Source of the DNA: Acinetobacter sp. Ver3
Lineage (GTDB): Bacteria > Pseudomonadota > Gammaproteobacteria > Pseudomonadales > Moraxellaceae
Assembly (NCBI RefSeq): GCF_000632455.1
Contig: NZ_JFYL01000024.1
Span: 1-40,279, forward strand
Direction of reading: 5' to 3'
Length of the DNA stretch: 40,279 bases
Below, piece by piece: positions 26,621 through 35,649 of the stretch. Position 1 is the stretch's first letter. The number at the start of each line of letters is the position of its first letter. Under the pieces are notes generated by a model. That model saw only the letters and a program-made list of their open reading frames with translations, had not been told where the DNA came from and ran no database searches. The position numbers and the translations under genes were made by a program.

Positions 26621-29377
26621 ATGCCATCGAAAACACAATTTAAAAAATCATTACTTTCCCAATGTGTACAGCACACATGGATATCAAATGATATCAATAA
26701 ATGGTTATATGCAAGTGTTTTTTTAGGTGCGCTTTCTTCACCTGTGTTATTTGCAGCCGACACAGTGGTTTCAAGTCAGGAGCTTGAGCCTGCGACATCC
26801 GTACAAGCCATCGAAAATAATAAACAAAAAATAGAAAACGTTGCGCAGCAACAGGGATTGTCAAAAGAGAAAATTGAAAGTATTGATCAAAAAATAGATC
26901 AGCTGAGTGGGCAAGATGATTTTAATAGTTATGAAATGCTTCAGCAGCAAGAGCAATTGAGTCCACAAGAGCAATTTAAGCCGATAGAATTTGATGATTT
27001 GGAGTTGCTGCCTGAGGAAAGTGTGGACCCTCGACTTGCCAATGAAATTTTATCAGTCGCTGAAGAAGCCAAGCAGCAAGCGCAAAATTTCAGATCGGGT
27101 CTGACGACTCCAGCCATTCAAGTACAAGATCTACCTGCGAATGACATTACAGAGGCTGAGTTAACAAAAGCGCCAGTCAACATTGATCAGTTGATGCAAA
27201 ATATTCAGTCTGATCGTCAGATTGAGGTGTCTGAAAATGCCGAAGGACGTTCATTATCTGTTCAAACCCAAGAACCTGAAAATAAAGAACCAGAAAAAGT
27301 AAATGTGTTTAAACGCATTTTCTACAAAATACGTCCTCCACGTCTTAATCAGCCCGCTGCTGTGCCACGTATTACCGCAGATGTTACGGGCGCACCTAAA
27401 GCACTCGCGGACAATATCAAAGCAAAGTTATCTTCATTCACAGTTGAGTCATTTTCAGATTTCAATGCTGCCGTCCCGCAACTCCGTAATATGACTGTCC
27501 AAGCTGCACAAGCCGTAGGTTATTACGATGCTGAATTTAAGTTTGAAAAAGTCAGTTATAACCGAGTACGTGTCAATGTCACACCTCATAATCCAGTAGT
27601 GGTACGAGAACAAAATATTGAATTTACTGGGCCTGGGCAGAATCTTGCTCAATTGCAAGTGATTCGAGTGCTTCCTGATTTGGAGGTGGGTGATATTTTC
27701 GATCATGGTAAATACGAAGCGACAAAAGCTCGAATCATTGAAGCGGCGAATAACAACGGTTTCTTTGATTATTATTGGCGAATGCACGATGTCATGTTGG
27801 CCCGCCCTCAAAATCAAGCAGATATAAATTTGAAGATGGAAACAGGTGAACGTTATAAGCTGGATGATGTGCAGTTTAGAATGAGTGATCCATCAAAAAA
27901 ATTACCGATTCGTGAAGATATTTTAAGAACATTAGCTCCTTGGCAAGAAGGTGCAGACTTTACCGCATGGCGTGTAAATGTATTAGCCAACAACTTAACC
28001 AATTCACGTTATTTTAACTATAGCCTTGTTGACGCTGTTAAACCTGATCCAATCATTAAGCCGCTTGAACTCGCACCTGATTTGCAGGCTTTAGTGGATG
28101 AGCAAAAAATTGATCGAAGTTTATTAACAGGTCAAGAAAAGGCTGAACAACAGGCAAGTTCATCAGAAGAAGTCACGCAGAATGTAGCAGATGAAACTCA
28201 ATTTGCGGGTGGAAATGAACGTCGTACTTTGCAAGAGCGTAATGATGCTGATAATCAAGCGCAAGCCAAGCAGGAAGAAACCGAGCGTTTACAAGCCTTA
28301 GCACGTGAAGAGAAAAAAATCCCTGTCATCGTGACATTGAATGCGGATAAATTAAATAGTGTTGAAGCGGGTATTGGTTATGGTACTGATACAGGTGTGC
28401 GCTTACGAAGTCAGTACCGCCGTTCTATTGTGAATGATCGTGGTCATTCGTTTGATGCAAACTTAGAGTTGTCACAAGTCAGACAATCAATTGATGGTCG
28501 TTATAATATTCCATATAAACACCCATTAAATGATTATGTCAGTCTAGTGGGTGGTTACGAGCGTGAAGATCGTGATGAAATTGGGAATGGATTAAATCTC
28601 ATCGTGGAATCCGCCGTTGCCGGAGCTGACAGAATTATTAAAGGTGCGCGTCGTGATTGGCAGCATATTTTTGGTGTGCGTTATCGTCTAGATCGTATGA
28701 CGATTGAAGGTGATATTCCTGAGACACTTGACCCAGATACAAATTGGGATGAAATCCCAGAGTTTGTCGTTGCAACGGGTAATGATGAGCAGCAATCTTT
28801 ATTACTTGGTTATGAAGCCACTAAAGTCACCAGTGATAATCGATTAAATCCGACAAAAGGATTTAAACAAAACTACAAAATCCAATTGGGGAGTGAAAGC
28901 CTGCTATCCGATGCTGATATGGCGATTGTGAATGCGAACTGGAAATTTTTATATTCAATAGGCAGTAACAATGATCATCAATTCATTGGTGGGGCAAACC
29001 TCGGTTATATCATCACAGAAGATTTTCAAAAAGTGCCCTATAACTTGAGATTCTTTGAAGGGGGTGACCAAAGTCTACGAGGCTTTGACTATAAGAGTTT
29101 GTCCCCTGTGGAATTTGGATATAAAGTCGGAGGTCAAGCGCGTGCGATTGGGACTTTAGAGTACAATTACCAATTTAAAGAAGGTTGGCGCGCAGCGTTA
29201 TTTAGTGATTTTGGTAATGCTTATGATGAAAAATTTACCAATGATACTGAATATAGCATAGGAGCAGGAATCCGCTGGAACTCTCCAATTGGTCCAATTC
29301 GTCTAGATGTGGCATCGGGGATATCTGATCCTGGTAAACCTATTCGTCTACATTTCTTTATCGGGCCGCAACTTTAA
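26621..29377 (+). CDS. tamA: TamA-like Omp85-family outer membrane protein
   Basis: This outer-membrane barrel subunit of a TamA/TamB-type translocation and assembly module has 918 residues, much longer than E. coli TamA (577). An N-terminal signal follows a long polar lead and ends near FAADT (about residue 46). Residues about 47-225 are Gln/Glu-rich and look disordered or coiled. POTRA-like domains follow at about 250-480 (DVTGAPKALADNIKAKL, AAQAVGYYDAEFKFEKV, ATKARIIEAANNNGFFDYYW). A second Gln/Glu-rich stretch lies at about 500-560, then the 16-strand barrel with GGDQSLRGFDYKSLSP (the LRGF-type lid lock) and the ending LHFFIGPQL. tamB follows after 42 bp. Confidence 0.92.
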   Translation: MPSKTQFKKSLLSQCVQHTWISNDINKWLYASVFLGALSSPVLFAADTVVSSQELEPATSVQAIENNKQKIENVAQQQGLSKEKIESIDQKIDQLSGQDDFNSYEMLQQQEQLSPQEQFKPIEFDDLELLPEESVDPRLANEILSVAEEAKQQAQNFRSGLTTPAIQVQDLPANDITEAELTKAPVNIDQLMQNIQSDRQIEVSENAEGRSLSVQTQEPENKEPEKVNVFKRIFYKIRPPRLNQPAAVPRITADVTGAPKALADNIKAKLSSFTVESFSDFNAAVPQLRNMTVQAAQAVGYYDAEFKFEKVSYNRVRVNVTPHNPVVVREQNIEFTGPGQNLAQLQVIRVLPDLEVGDIFDHGKYEATKARIIEAANNNGFFDYYWRMHDVMLARPQNQADINLKMETGERYKLDDVQFRMSDPSKKLPIREDILRTLAPWQEGADFTAWRVNVLANNLTNSRYFNYSLVDAVKPDPIIKPLELAPDLQALVDEQKIDRSLLTGQEKAEQQASSSEEVTQNVADETQFAGGNERRTLQERNDADNQAQAKQEETERLQALAREEKKIPVIVTLNADKLNSVEAGIGYGTDTGVRLRSQYRRSIVNDRGHSFDANLELSQVRQSIDGRYNIPYKHPLNDYVSLVGGYEREDRDEIGNGLNLIVESAVAGADRIIKGARRDWQHIFGVRYRLDRMTIEGDIPETLDPDTNWDEIPEFVVATGNDEQQSLLLGYEATKVTSDNRLNPTKGFKQNYKIQLGSESLLSDADMAIVNANWKFLYSIGSNNDHQFIGGANLGYIITEDFQKVPYNLRFFEGGDQSLRGFDYKSLSPVEFGYKVGGQARAIGTLEYNYQFKEGWRAALFSDFGNAYDEKFTNDTEYSIGAGIRWNSPIGPIRLDVASGISDPGKPIRLHFFIGPQL

Positions 29378-29419
29378 TATTTAAGATAATAAAAGTACTC
29401 AATCATTTTTGGAATAAGT

Positions 29420-32400
29420 ATGGCTGAAGACATCGAGCAGCAACCTGAGCAACAACCTGATCAAAACGTGACGCCACAGCGAAGTTTACTACGCCGTGTA
29501 TTGCTGATCATTTTATTTATTCTGATCTTTTTTGTGGCTTCGCTTGCCGTAATGTTTTCAACAGACAAAGGCAGTAAATTCTTACTTGACCGTGCTTTGT
29601 CCACTCAACAGATTATTCAGTATGAATATGAAGGTGGAAATTTACTTCAAGGCATTATTCTAAAAAATGTATTGGTAACGCTGAAATCAGTTGATGTGAA
29701 AATTGATAGAGCTGATGTCACTTTGGGTTGGCGTGCCATATTAGATAAAGAAATTCATTTGAATCGTGCTGATGTCCGAAATTTGCGTGTCATTAACAAG
29801 TCACCGCCGAGTGATGAGCCATTTAAGTTTAGTGAAATCAAACTCCCTTTTGTTTTACGTGTTGATCATGCCGATATCGATCAATTGGTCATTCAGACTT
29901 CAAGTTCTAAAGTGCAATTTAATGACATTATCCTAAACGAAGCACTATGGTCTGGTACTGAGCTTAAGTTTGAAGACTCGCAGTTTGATATGGGTTATTT
30001 GTCTGTAAAAAAAGCAACAGGTCAGATGGATTTTAAAGGTAAATATCCGTTAGATGCGCAAGCAGTTGTAAGACTCCCATCTTTAAAGTCGATCAACGTT
30101 GAGGATATTTATCTCCATGCAAAAGGCTCTTTAGATACCATTCAAGCGGGCATTGCCACGCGTACCCCTGATTTATTAACAGGTTGGGCAGTGGTACATC
30201 CAGTTCGAAAAAATGTACCGATGCAAGGTGCTTTAAACTTTAAAGATTATCACTGGCCTTTAATGCTAGAGCAGGAGCTCTTATCTAAACAAGGAGTTGC
30301 TAAGTTTTCTGGAGATATCCAACGTTTGAATTTGGATATTAACACCGATATTTCTGGTAAAAATATTCCTCAAGGACAATATACTGCGCTGGCGCATACA
30401 GATCTCGTCAAGCAATTGAATATTTCAAACCTGAATGGTCAATTGATGAACGGGGCGCTGAATCTTGTGGGTGTCGTCGGGTGGAAGGATAAAGTCACTT
30501 GGGATGTGCAAGGTCGCTTAGATAAAATCAATCCAAAAGATAAAGTGATTCCACAAGTGGTGCAAGATTTTCTGCCAGAACGTTTGGATGCCAAAATCGC
30601 TTCAGCAGGTTCGTTAGAGAAGGGATTAGATCTCACAGCACTTATTGATTTCGACCAATATGAAACTTGGAATTTAAAGCTTAATCAAGCTGAACAAAAA
30701 AATAATAAACCGAATCCGATGTTGCTAGATGTCGCTTGGAAAAATATTGATCGTGCTGTTCCGTACATTGGTTGGTTAAGTAGTGAATCTGGGGATGTAG
30801 AACTTGCTTTAGTTGAAGGTCAACAAAATATTCATGTGGCAACCGTAGTTGGTGCAAATGAAAAAGGAACTTTACCTGCTGGCAAATACAATGCCCAATT
30901 AGACCTTAAAGGGAATGATCTTCATGTTCCTTCATTTATCTATCAAGCAGATGGAAAAGGATCTTTACAAGCAAATGCCAAGGTTGAATTACCATCTGAT
31001 CAAAGACAGTTGAGGTGGAATGCGGTGCTTAATGCAAAAGACTTTAATCCGCAAACCATCAGTGCTGCTGCTCCTGTAAATTTATTAAATGGACAAATTC
31101 AAGCGAGTGGCTTTGCTCGACCTAACCAGCAAATTATTCAGTTAAATCAGATCAATCTTTCAGGTCAGCTCGCCAATCAAAATCCACCGGAAACAATTAA
31201 GCTGACTGGCTCAAGTACAGCAGCCATTCTTCTACATGATGAAAAGTCGGGTGGTGGCTTTAAAGGCTTCGCAGTCAATTATGATGGTGCATTACATGCA
31301 AGCCAACTGCCACAAGGTGATGGTCAGCTTAAAATACGTGTAGCAGGCACCCCTCAGCGCATCAATATTTCTGAATTTAAACATCAGGGTGCTGCAGGTC
31401 AGATCAATGCCAACGGTTTAGTCAATTTAGCCAATGGAATCGGATGGGACATTAATGCTTCTTTAATACGCTTTAAGCCTCATTATTTTGTTTCAAGTGT
31501 TAAAGGTGAAATTTCAGGTAATGTCAAAACGGATGGCGTTTGGTCAGATCGTTTGAAAAAAATTAATATTGATCGACTCAATCTCGCTGGCATGATCAAT
31601 AAAAAACCGCTGAGAGCAAAAGGTAATCTTGCTGTTATTCTTAATTCGAATCAGACAGGTTTCCTACCACAACAGTTTGAAGCCAATAATTTGTATTTGG
31701 TGTATGCGCAGAATCAGATTCAGGCCGAAGGGAATGCTCAGAATCTTCGCGTTAAGATTGACGCGCCTGCATTATTTGAGCTTTATCCTGGTTTACGTGG
31801 TCGTGCGCAAGGTTTTGTTAATGTGCAGTCTCAACCGAGATTATCCGCAACTGCGAATGTGAAGGTGAATAACTTTGGTTTCAATGATCTTGTCAGTATC
31901 AAATCACTCAACATCCAAGGGGAATTACCAACTTCAGACACAGTGCCTACTGCATTAACTGCAAGAATGGACAGTTTAAGAAGTGGCAATCGTGAGATTC
32001 AAAACGCTGAAGTCTCAATTGCTGGTACGCGAAAAGCACATTTATTGAAAGTGCAAGCCTCGAACAAGCTGTCTAAATTTTATGTGCAACTGGCAGGTGG
32101 ATTTAATCCTGCGAATGATTGGTTAGGTCAAATTCAAAAAGGTGACTTTGACTCAGCACGCGCGCATTTGAAACAGGCTCAACCTGCCCCTGTGATTTAT
32201 AATACTGCGAAAACAGAATTATTTGTGGGTGCTCATTGCTGGACCAGTAATCAGAGCCAACTTTGCTTTGATCAGCCTTTACGTGTGAGTAAGACCAAAG
32301 GTAACGCCTCATTTGTGAGTCGGAATTTAGATCTTGGTGACTTTGCCGCATTTATGCCTGAAGGTTTCGCAATTACGGGTAAATTGGATGGTTATGCTAA

Positions 32401-33943
32401 AGCGTCTTGGGGGCAAGGCATTCAACCAAAAATCGATGCCAAACTTGTTACGCGTAATGGTGTTGTGGGTCTAGCAGCTGCCGATCCTGATGATATCAGC
32501 ACTACAATGAACTACGATGAAGTAAGTCTTATTGCGCGAAGTATTCGTGAAGGATTATTACTTCGTGCTGATTTGAAAGCTCCGAATATTGGGACTGGAT
32601 ATGCAAATGTTGTGGTGAATCCATTTGTTGATTCGAAACCAATGCGTGGTGAAGTTGCTCTGAGTCAAGTACAACTGAAAATTTTAAAACCATTTATTTC
32701 GGATGTGCGTAAAATCGATGGTAATTTATCCCTTGCGGGTAAAATCAGTGGGACATTGACTCAACCGTTATTTAACGGCGAAATGCGACTTAAAAATGGT
32801 TCAATCAGCATGATTTCGTTACCTGTTAATCTCACGAATATTCAGCTGTATTCATCTATTCGTCAAAACCAAGCGACGATCGATGGCGCTTTCAACAGTG
32901 GTCGAGGTGTGGGCAAGTTAACGGGTGATATCGATTGGAAAAATGATCCTAGAATTCGTTTAAAACTCAAAGGTGATAATTTATTTATTCGCCAAGCACC
33001 ATTAATCACAGCTGTTCTGAACACTGAAATGGATTTAGATGCACGTCCTATCAGTAAGCAGTTAACTTTGAATGGTAAAGTTGAAGTTCCGCGTGCGCTG
33101 ATTTCAATGCCAGAATCGAGCGCGTCCGTAGTGCCTTTATCAGCCGATGTTCGAGTGGTACGTGAAGGTGATAATCAACTCGCGGTACTTAAGGCTGCAA
33201 AGCCATGGGATATCCGCGCTGACTTAGAATTAAATTTAGGAAACCAAGTGATTTTCCAAGGCTTTAATAGTCGTATTCCATTACTTGGGCGAATTTATTT
33301 AACGCAACGCGGATTAGAAACTGCCATGCGTGCCAATGGTGCGATTGGTGTAAGTAAGCGCGTTACCATTGAAGCTTATGGGCAGTCTTTAGAATTAAGT
33401 CGTGCAATTGCACGTTTCAATGGCGCATTGTCCAACCCAACCCTTGAGGTTGAAGCAAGTAAACTTATTTCAGGCAGTACAGTTGGGGTGCGTGTTACTG
33501 GAACCGCAAGTAGTCCAAATATCCAAGTATTTAATGATGCGGGATTATCTGAACAAGAAGCAATGAATGCCTTGATTACAGGTCGAATCAATGAAGGTTC
33601 AAGTAGCTTGAGTCAAGCAGAAGGCTTTAAGTCAGATGTGAACAATACCATTGCTGCAGCGGGCATTAGCTTAGGGCTTGGTGGTACACGTGCTTTAACC
33701 AATCAAATTGGACAGACATTTGGTTTAAGTGGTCTTGCACTTGATGCGCAAGGAACAGGTGATGACACTCAAGTGAGTGTGACAGGTTATCTGACCCCTG
33801 ATTTATATATCCGTTATGGTGTTGGTGTCTTTACGCCAGTCAATAAATTGACGCTACGATATCAGATGAACCAAAGACTCTATCTGGAAGCAAGTCAGTC
33901 TTTAGAAAAAGCCATTGATATTTTCTACAATTGGCGATTCTAA
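29420..33943 (+). CDS. tamB: TamB-like AsmA/DUF490 inner-membrane-anchored protein
   Basis: The protein has 1507 residues. A polar Gln/Pro-rich start leads to a single membrane anchor at about 28-49 (VLLIILFILIFFVASLAVMF). A very long periplasmic region of repeating beta-strands follows, the form expected of a hydrophobic groove that carries lipid between membranes, and then the DUF490/TamB domain (about 1150-1507). The protein ends in an aromatic residue (IDIFYNWRF). It works with TamA in outer-membrane protein assembly and, in recent models, phospholipid transport. It is the second gene of the tamAB operon and is closed by a strong terminator. Length exceeds E. coli TamB (1259). Confidence 0.93.
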   Translation: MAEDIEQQPEQQPDQNVTPQRSLLRRVLLIILFILIFFVASLAVMFSTDKGSKFLLDRALSTQQIIQYEYEGGNLLQGIILKNVLVTLKSVDVKIDRADVTLGWRAILDKEIHLNRADVRNLRVINKSPPSDEPFKFSEIKLPFVLRVDHADIDQLVIQTSSSKVQFNDIILNEALWSGTELKFEDSQFDMGYLSVKKATGQMDFKGKYPLDAQAVVRLPSLKSINVEDIYLHAKGSLDTIQAGIATRTPDLLTGWAVVHPVRKNVPMQGALNFKDYHWPLMLEQELLSKQGVAKFSGDIQRLNLDINTDISGKNIPQGQYTALAHTDLVKQLNISNLNGQLMNGALNLVGVVGWKDKVTWDVQGRLDKINPKDKVIPQVVQDFLPERLDAKIASAGSLEKGLDLTALIDFDQYETWNLKLNQAEQKNNKPNPMLLDVAWKNIDRAVPYIGWLSSESGDVELALVEGQQNIHVATVVGANEKGTLPAGKYNAQLDLKGNDLHVPSFIYQADGKGSLQANAKVELPSDQRQLRWNAVLNAKDFNPQTISAAAPVNLLNGQIQASGFARPNQQIIQLNQINLSGQLANQNPPETIKLTGSSTAAILLHDEKSGGGFKGFAVNYDGALHASQLPQGDGQLKIRVAGTPQRINISEFKHQGAAGQINANGLVNLANGIGWDINASLIRFKPHYFVSSVKGEISGNVKTDGVWSDRLKKINIDRLNLAGMINKKPLRAKGNLAVILNSNQTGFLPQQFEANNLYLVYAQNQIQAEGNAQNLRVKIDAPALFELYPGLRGRAQGFVNVQSQPRLSATANVKVNNFGFNDLVSIKSLNIQGELPTSDTVPTALTARMDSLRSGNREIQNAEVSIAGTRKAHLLKVQASNKLSKFYVQLAGGFNPANDWLGQIQKGDFDSARAHLKQAQPAPVIYNTAKTELFVGAHCWTSNQSQLCFDQPLRVSKTKGNASFVSRNLDLGDFAAFMPEGFAITGKLDGYAKASWGQGIQPKIDAKLVTRNGVVGLAAADPDDISTTMNYDEVSLIARSIREGLLLRADLKAPNIGTGYANVVVNPFVDSKPMRGEVALSQVQLKILKPFISDVRKIDGNLSLAGKISGTLTQPLFNGEMRLKNGSISMISLPVNLTNIQLYSSIRQNQATIDGAFNSGRGVGKLTGDIDWKNDPRIRLKLKGDNLFIRQAPLITAVLNTEMDLDARPISKQLTLNGKVEVPRALISMPESSASVVPLSADVRVVREGDNQLAVLKAAKPWDIRADLELNLGNQVIFQGFNSRIPLLGRIYLTQRGLETAMRANGAIGVSKRVTIEAYGQSLELSRAIARFNGALSNPTLEVEASKLISGSTVGVRVTGTASSPNIQVFNDAGLSEQEAMNALITGRINEGSSSLSQAEGFKSDVNNTIAAAGISLGLGGTRALTNQIGQTFGLSGLALDAQGTGDDTQVSVTGYLTPDLYIRYGVGVFTPVNKLTLRYQMNQRLYLEASQSLEKAIDIFYNWRF

Positions 33944-33948
33944 AAGGT

Positions 33949-33975
33949 AAAAGGGCTTCGATCGAAGCCCTTTTT
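33949..33975. terminator. Terminator of the tamAB operon
   Basis: A fully palindromic GGGCTTCGATCGAAGCCC (33953-33970) is flanked by AAAA and TTTTT. It lies a few bp after the tamB stop. Confidence 0.9.
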
Positions 33976-34061
33976 AATGCACTGTAGAAACCGAAATTAA
34001 ATTTAAGCTCTATTGTTAAAATGCTAGACTTAAAATTTATTGGAAAAGAACGAATTAAAAA

Positions 34062-34496
34062 ATGAAAACAATTGCAATATTCATAGCGATGACAGCTGCA
34101 ACACTCATGGCGGGCTGTCAAACCACTCAAACTGAGCAACTTACTCCAAAAATTGGAATGGCTAATCCTGCAAGCAAATTTTGTGTTCAACAAGGTGGAA
34201 AATTAGAAATACGTGATGAGGCAAATGGTCAAGTGGGTTATTGCCAGTTGCCAGATGGTGTTGTGGTAGAAGAATGGGAGTTATTTAGACATCATCAAAA
34301 TATTTGCAAACCTGAAGAAGCGAAAAAATTAGTCGGCATGCATAATCTTGATGATCAACAGATTTTGAATAAAACCAAAGCCAAAATTATTCGCCGGGTC
34401 GGACCAAATGATCTGGTTACTATGGATTATCGAAATGATCGTATTACAGTAACCGTGGATGATCAGAATAAAATTATTCGCTCAAACTGTGGCTAA
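34062..34496 (+). CDS. Lipoprotein joining DUF333 and peptidase-inhibitor I78 domains
   Basis: This 144-residue lipoprotein has the lipobox LMAGC (Cys19). Residues about 34-76 match DUF333 (PASKFCVQQGGKLEIRDEAN, GYCQLPDGVVVEEWELFR), a small domain with a cysteine pair (41, 61) common in envelope proteins. Residues about 82-144 match the potato-inhibitor-like I78 family: Cys82 and Cys143 at its ends, then VGPNDLVTMDYRNDRITV and the terminal CG. I78 proteins are thought to inhibit serine proteases. The combination suggests a periplasmic protease inhibitor anchored by lipid. It is a single gene after the tamAB terminator. Confidence 0.8.
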   Translation: MKTIAIFIAMTAATLMAGCQTTQTEQLTPKIGMANPASKFCVQQGGKLEIRDEANGQVGYCQLPDGVVVEEWELFRHHQNICKPEEAKKLVGMHNLDDQQILNKTKAKIIRRVGPNDLVTMDYRNDRITVTVDDQNKIIRSNCG

Positions 34497-34569
34497 TGAA
34501 CAAGAAATGTCATTACACGATTTCCTATTCGGTTTAACTCGATTATCATAGCCGCAACAGGAGAGATGT

Positions 34570-34947
34570 ATGAACAAATTCGTGATTCTGGGTGCTGTAC
34601 TTGGTTCAGCCGTTTTGCTCAGTGCTTGTGAAGAAAAAAAGCCACTAACCCCTGAAGAAGTCTGGCATGGTTACTGTACCAGTATTGGTAATGCTGCACG
34701 CTCTATTTTGCTAGACCGTCAAAATGGTATCGAGAAAACTGCAGCGGTCGAACATGCTTCTAAACTGACCGATCCGACGACGAAGAAATTTGTAGATGCT
34801 CAAATTGAGAAGGTCTATGCTTATCCTGCGAATCAATTAGAAGTGGATCGTGATGCATTAATGGCTAAATTCAAAAAAGAAGCAACGGATGAGTGTTTAG
34901 CCACTCCTTACGATAAAGATAATCTGCCTGACTACAAACAGTTTTAA
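34570..34947 (+). CDS. Small lipoprotein of unknown function
   Basis: I do not recognise the family of this 125-residue protein. It starts with a lipoprotein signal (MNKFVILGAVLGSAVLLSAC, Cys20). The mature part looks helical, with two further cysteines (about residues 36 and 114) that could form a disulfide. A GGAGA ribosome binding site is well placed before the ATG, and a terminator follows, which supports a real gene. It sits 73 bp after the DUF333/I78 lipoprotein gene with no terminator between them, so the two may be cotranscribed. Confidence 0.72.
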   Translation: MNKFVILGAVLGSAVLLSACEEKKPLTPEEVWHGYCTSIGNAARSILLDRQNGIEKTAAVEHASKLTDPTTKKFVDAQIEKVYAYPANQLEVDRDALMAKFKKEATDECLATPYDKDNLPDYKQF

Positions 34948-34970
34948 GGCGCTACAAAAAGATTGATCAT

Positions 34971-35003
34971 AAAAAAGAGGGAAGCGTAAGTTTCCCTTTT
35001 TTT
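34971..35003 (+). terminator. Terminator after the small lipoprotein gene
   Basis: AGGGAA (34978-34983) and TTCCCT (34992-34997) pair around an 8-nt loop, flanked by A and a run of seven T. Confidence 0.75.
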
Positions 35004-35089
35004 GTTGAAATTAATTACAAATTTTAATTAGCATTAAAATAGAAAAGCTTATATAAAAATAAGATAAATAAAACAAAAGGAGCGGAACA

Positions 35090-35359
35090 ATGGAAGTGGT
35101 CGCATACCTGAATAATGCCGATCTTCTGCTTGAAGATGCCAATGGTGTTGCTGTAATTAATGGCAGCCATTACGTTCTAAGTCTAGGGGATCGAGTCTAT
35201 CTTAAAAATATGATCAATGAACATGCCAAAATTTATCAGGTACACATTAGTTTTGCTTGTGCCGAACACCGCATGCTACATGATGATGAAATTCTGGTCA
35301 GATTTGAAGGAACACGAGAAAGTCTGCAACAATATTTAGATCGCACGACTGTCCACTAA
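35090..35359 (+). CDS. Small cytoplasmic protein of unknown function
   Basis: This 89-residue protein has no signal peptide or membrane segment. It begins with beta-like stretches (EVVAYLNNADLLLED, HYVLSLGDRVYLKNM) and ends in a helix (TRESLQQYLDRT). I do not recognise a family. An AGGAG lies 9 bp before the ATG and a terminator follows, so it is likely expressed as a single gene. Confidence 0.62.
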   Translation: MEVVAYLNNADLLLEDANGVAVINGSHYVLSLGDRVYLKNMINEHAKIYQVHISFACAEHRMLHDDEILVRFEGTRESLQQYLDRTTVH

Positions 35360-35383
35360 GGTTGAATAGTCAAAAAAGGATTT

Positions 35384-35410
35384 AAAAGGCAACATCTTGT
35401 TGCCTTTTAT
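35384..35410 (+). terminator. Terminator after the 89-residue gene
   Basis: A perfect eight-bp stem AAGGCAAC/GTTGCCTT (35386-35393, 35399-35406) is followed by a short T run (TTTTATTTA). Confidence 0.78.
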
Positions 35411-35649
35411 TTATTTCAGATCCGTAAAAGCTTCATGTTAATGTCAGAATTGTTCGATAAAACAACATATTGAGCAATGAGTAATCAGAAGAGAGATCAT
35501 TTAGTAAGAAAATAATGGTCATCACAAAGAAACACTCTTCTTGCATTAACTTTTAACCGGAATTTTAGTAAAATTTAGCAGTCCATATTATTTGCAGGCT
35601 TTATAAGCAGGATATTGCAAGTAATTTTTTAAAGAAGAGGAATAACACC
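35411..35649 (+). promoter_or_regulatory. Upstream region of acnB
   Basis: This AT-rich leader region must contain the acnB promoter. TTGCAT near 35542 and TTAGTA/TAAAAT about 20 bp downstream are possible elements with imperfect spacing. A GAGG lies about 10 bp before the GTG start. I see no other gene or strong structure. Confidence 0.4.

Noticed and set aside
34971..35003. Possible riboswitch or attenuator before the 89-residue gene
   Set aside because: The hairpin has a T run and follows the lipoprotein stop codon, so a simple intrinsic terminator explains it.
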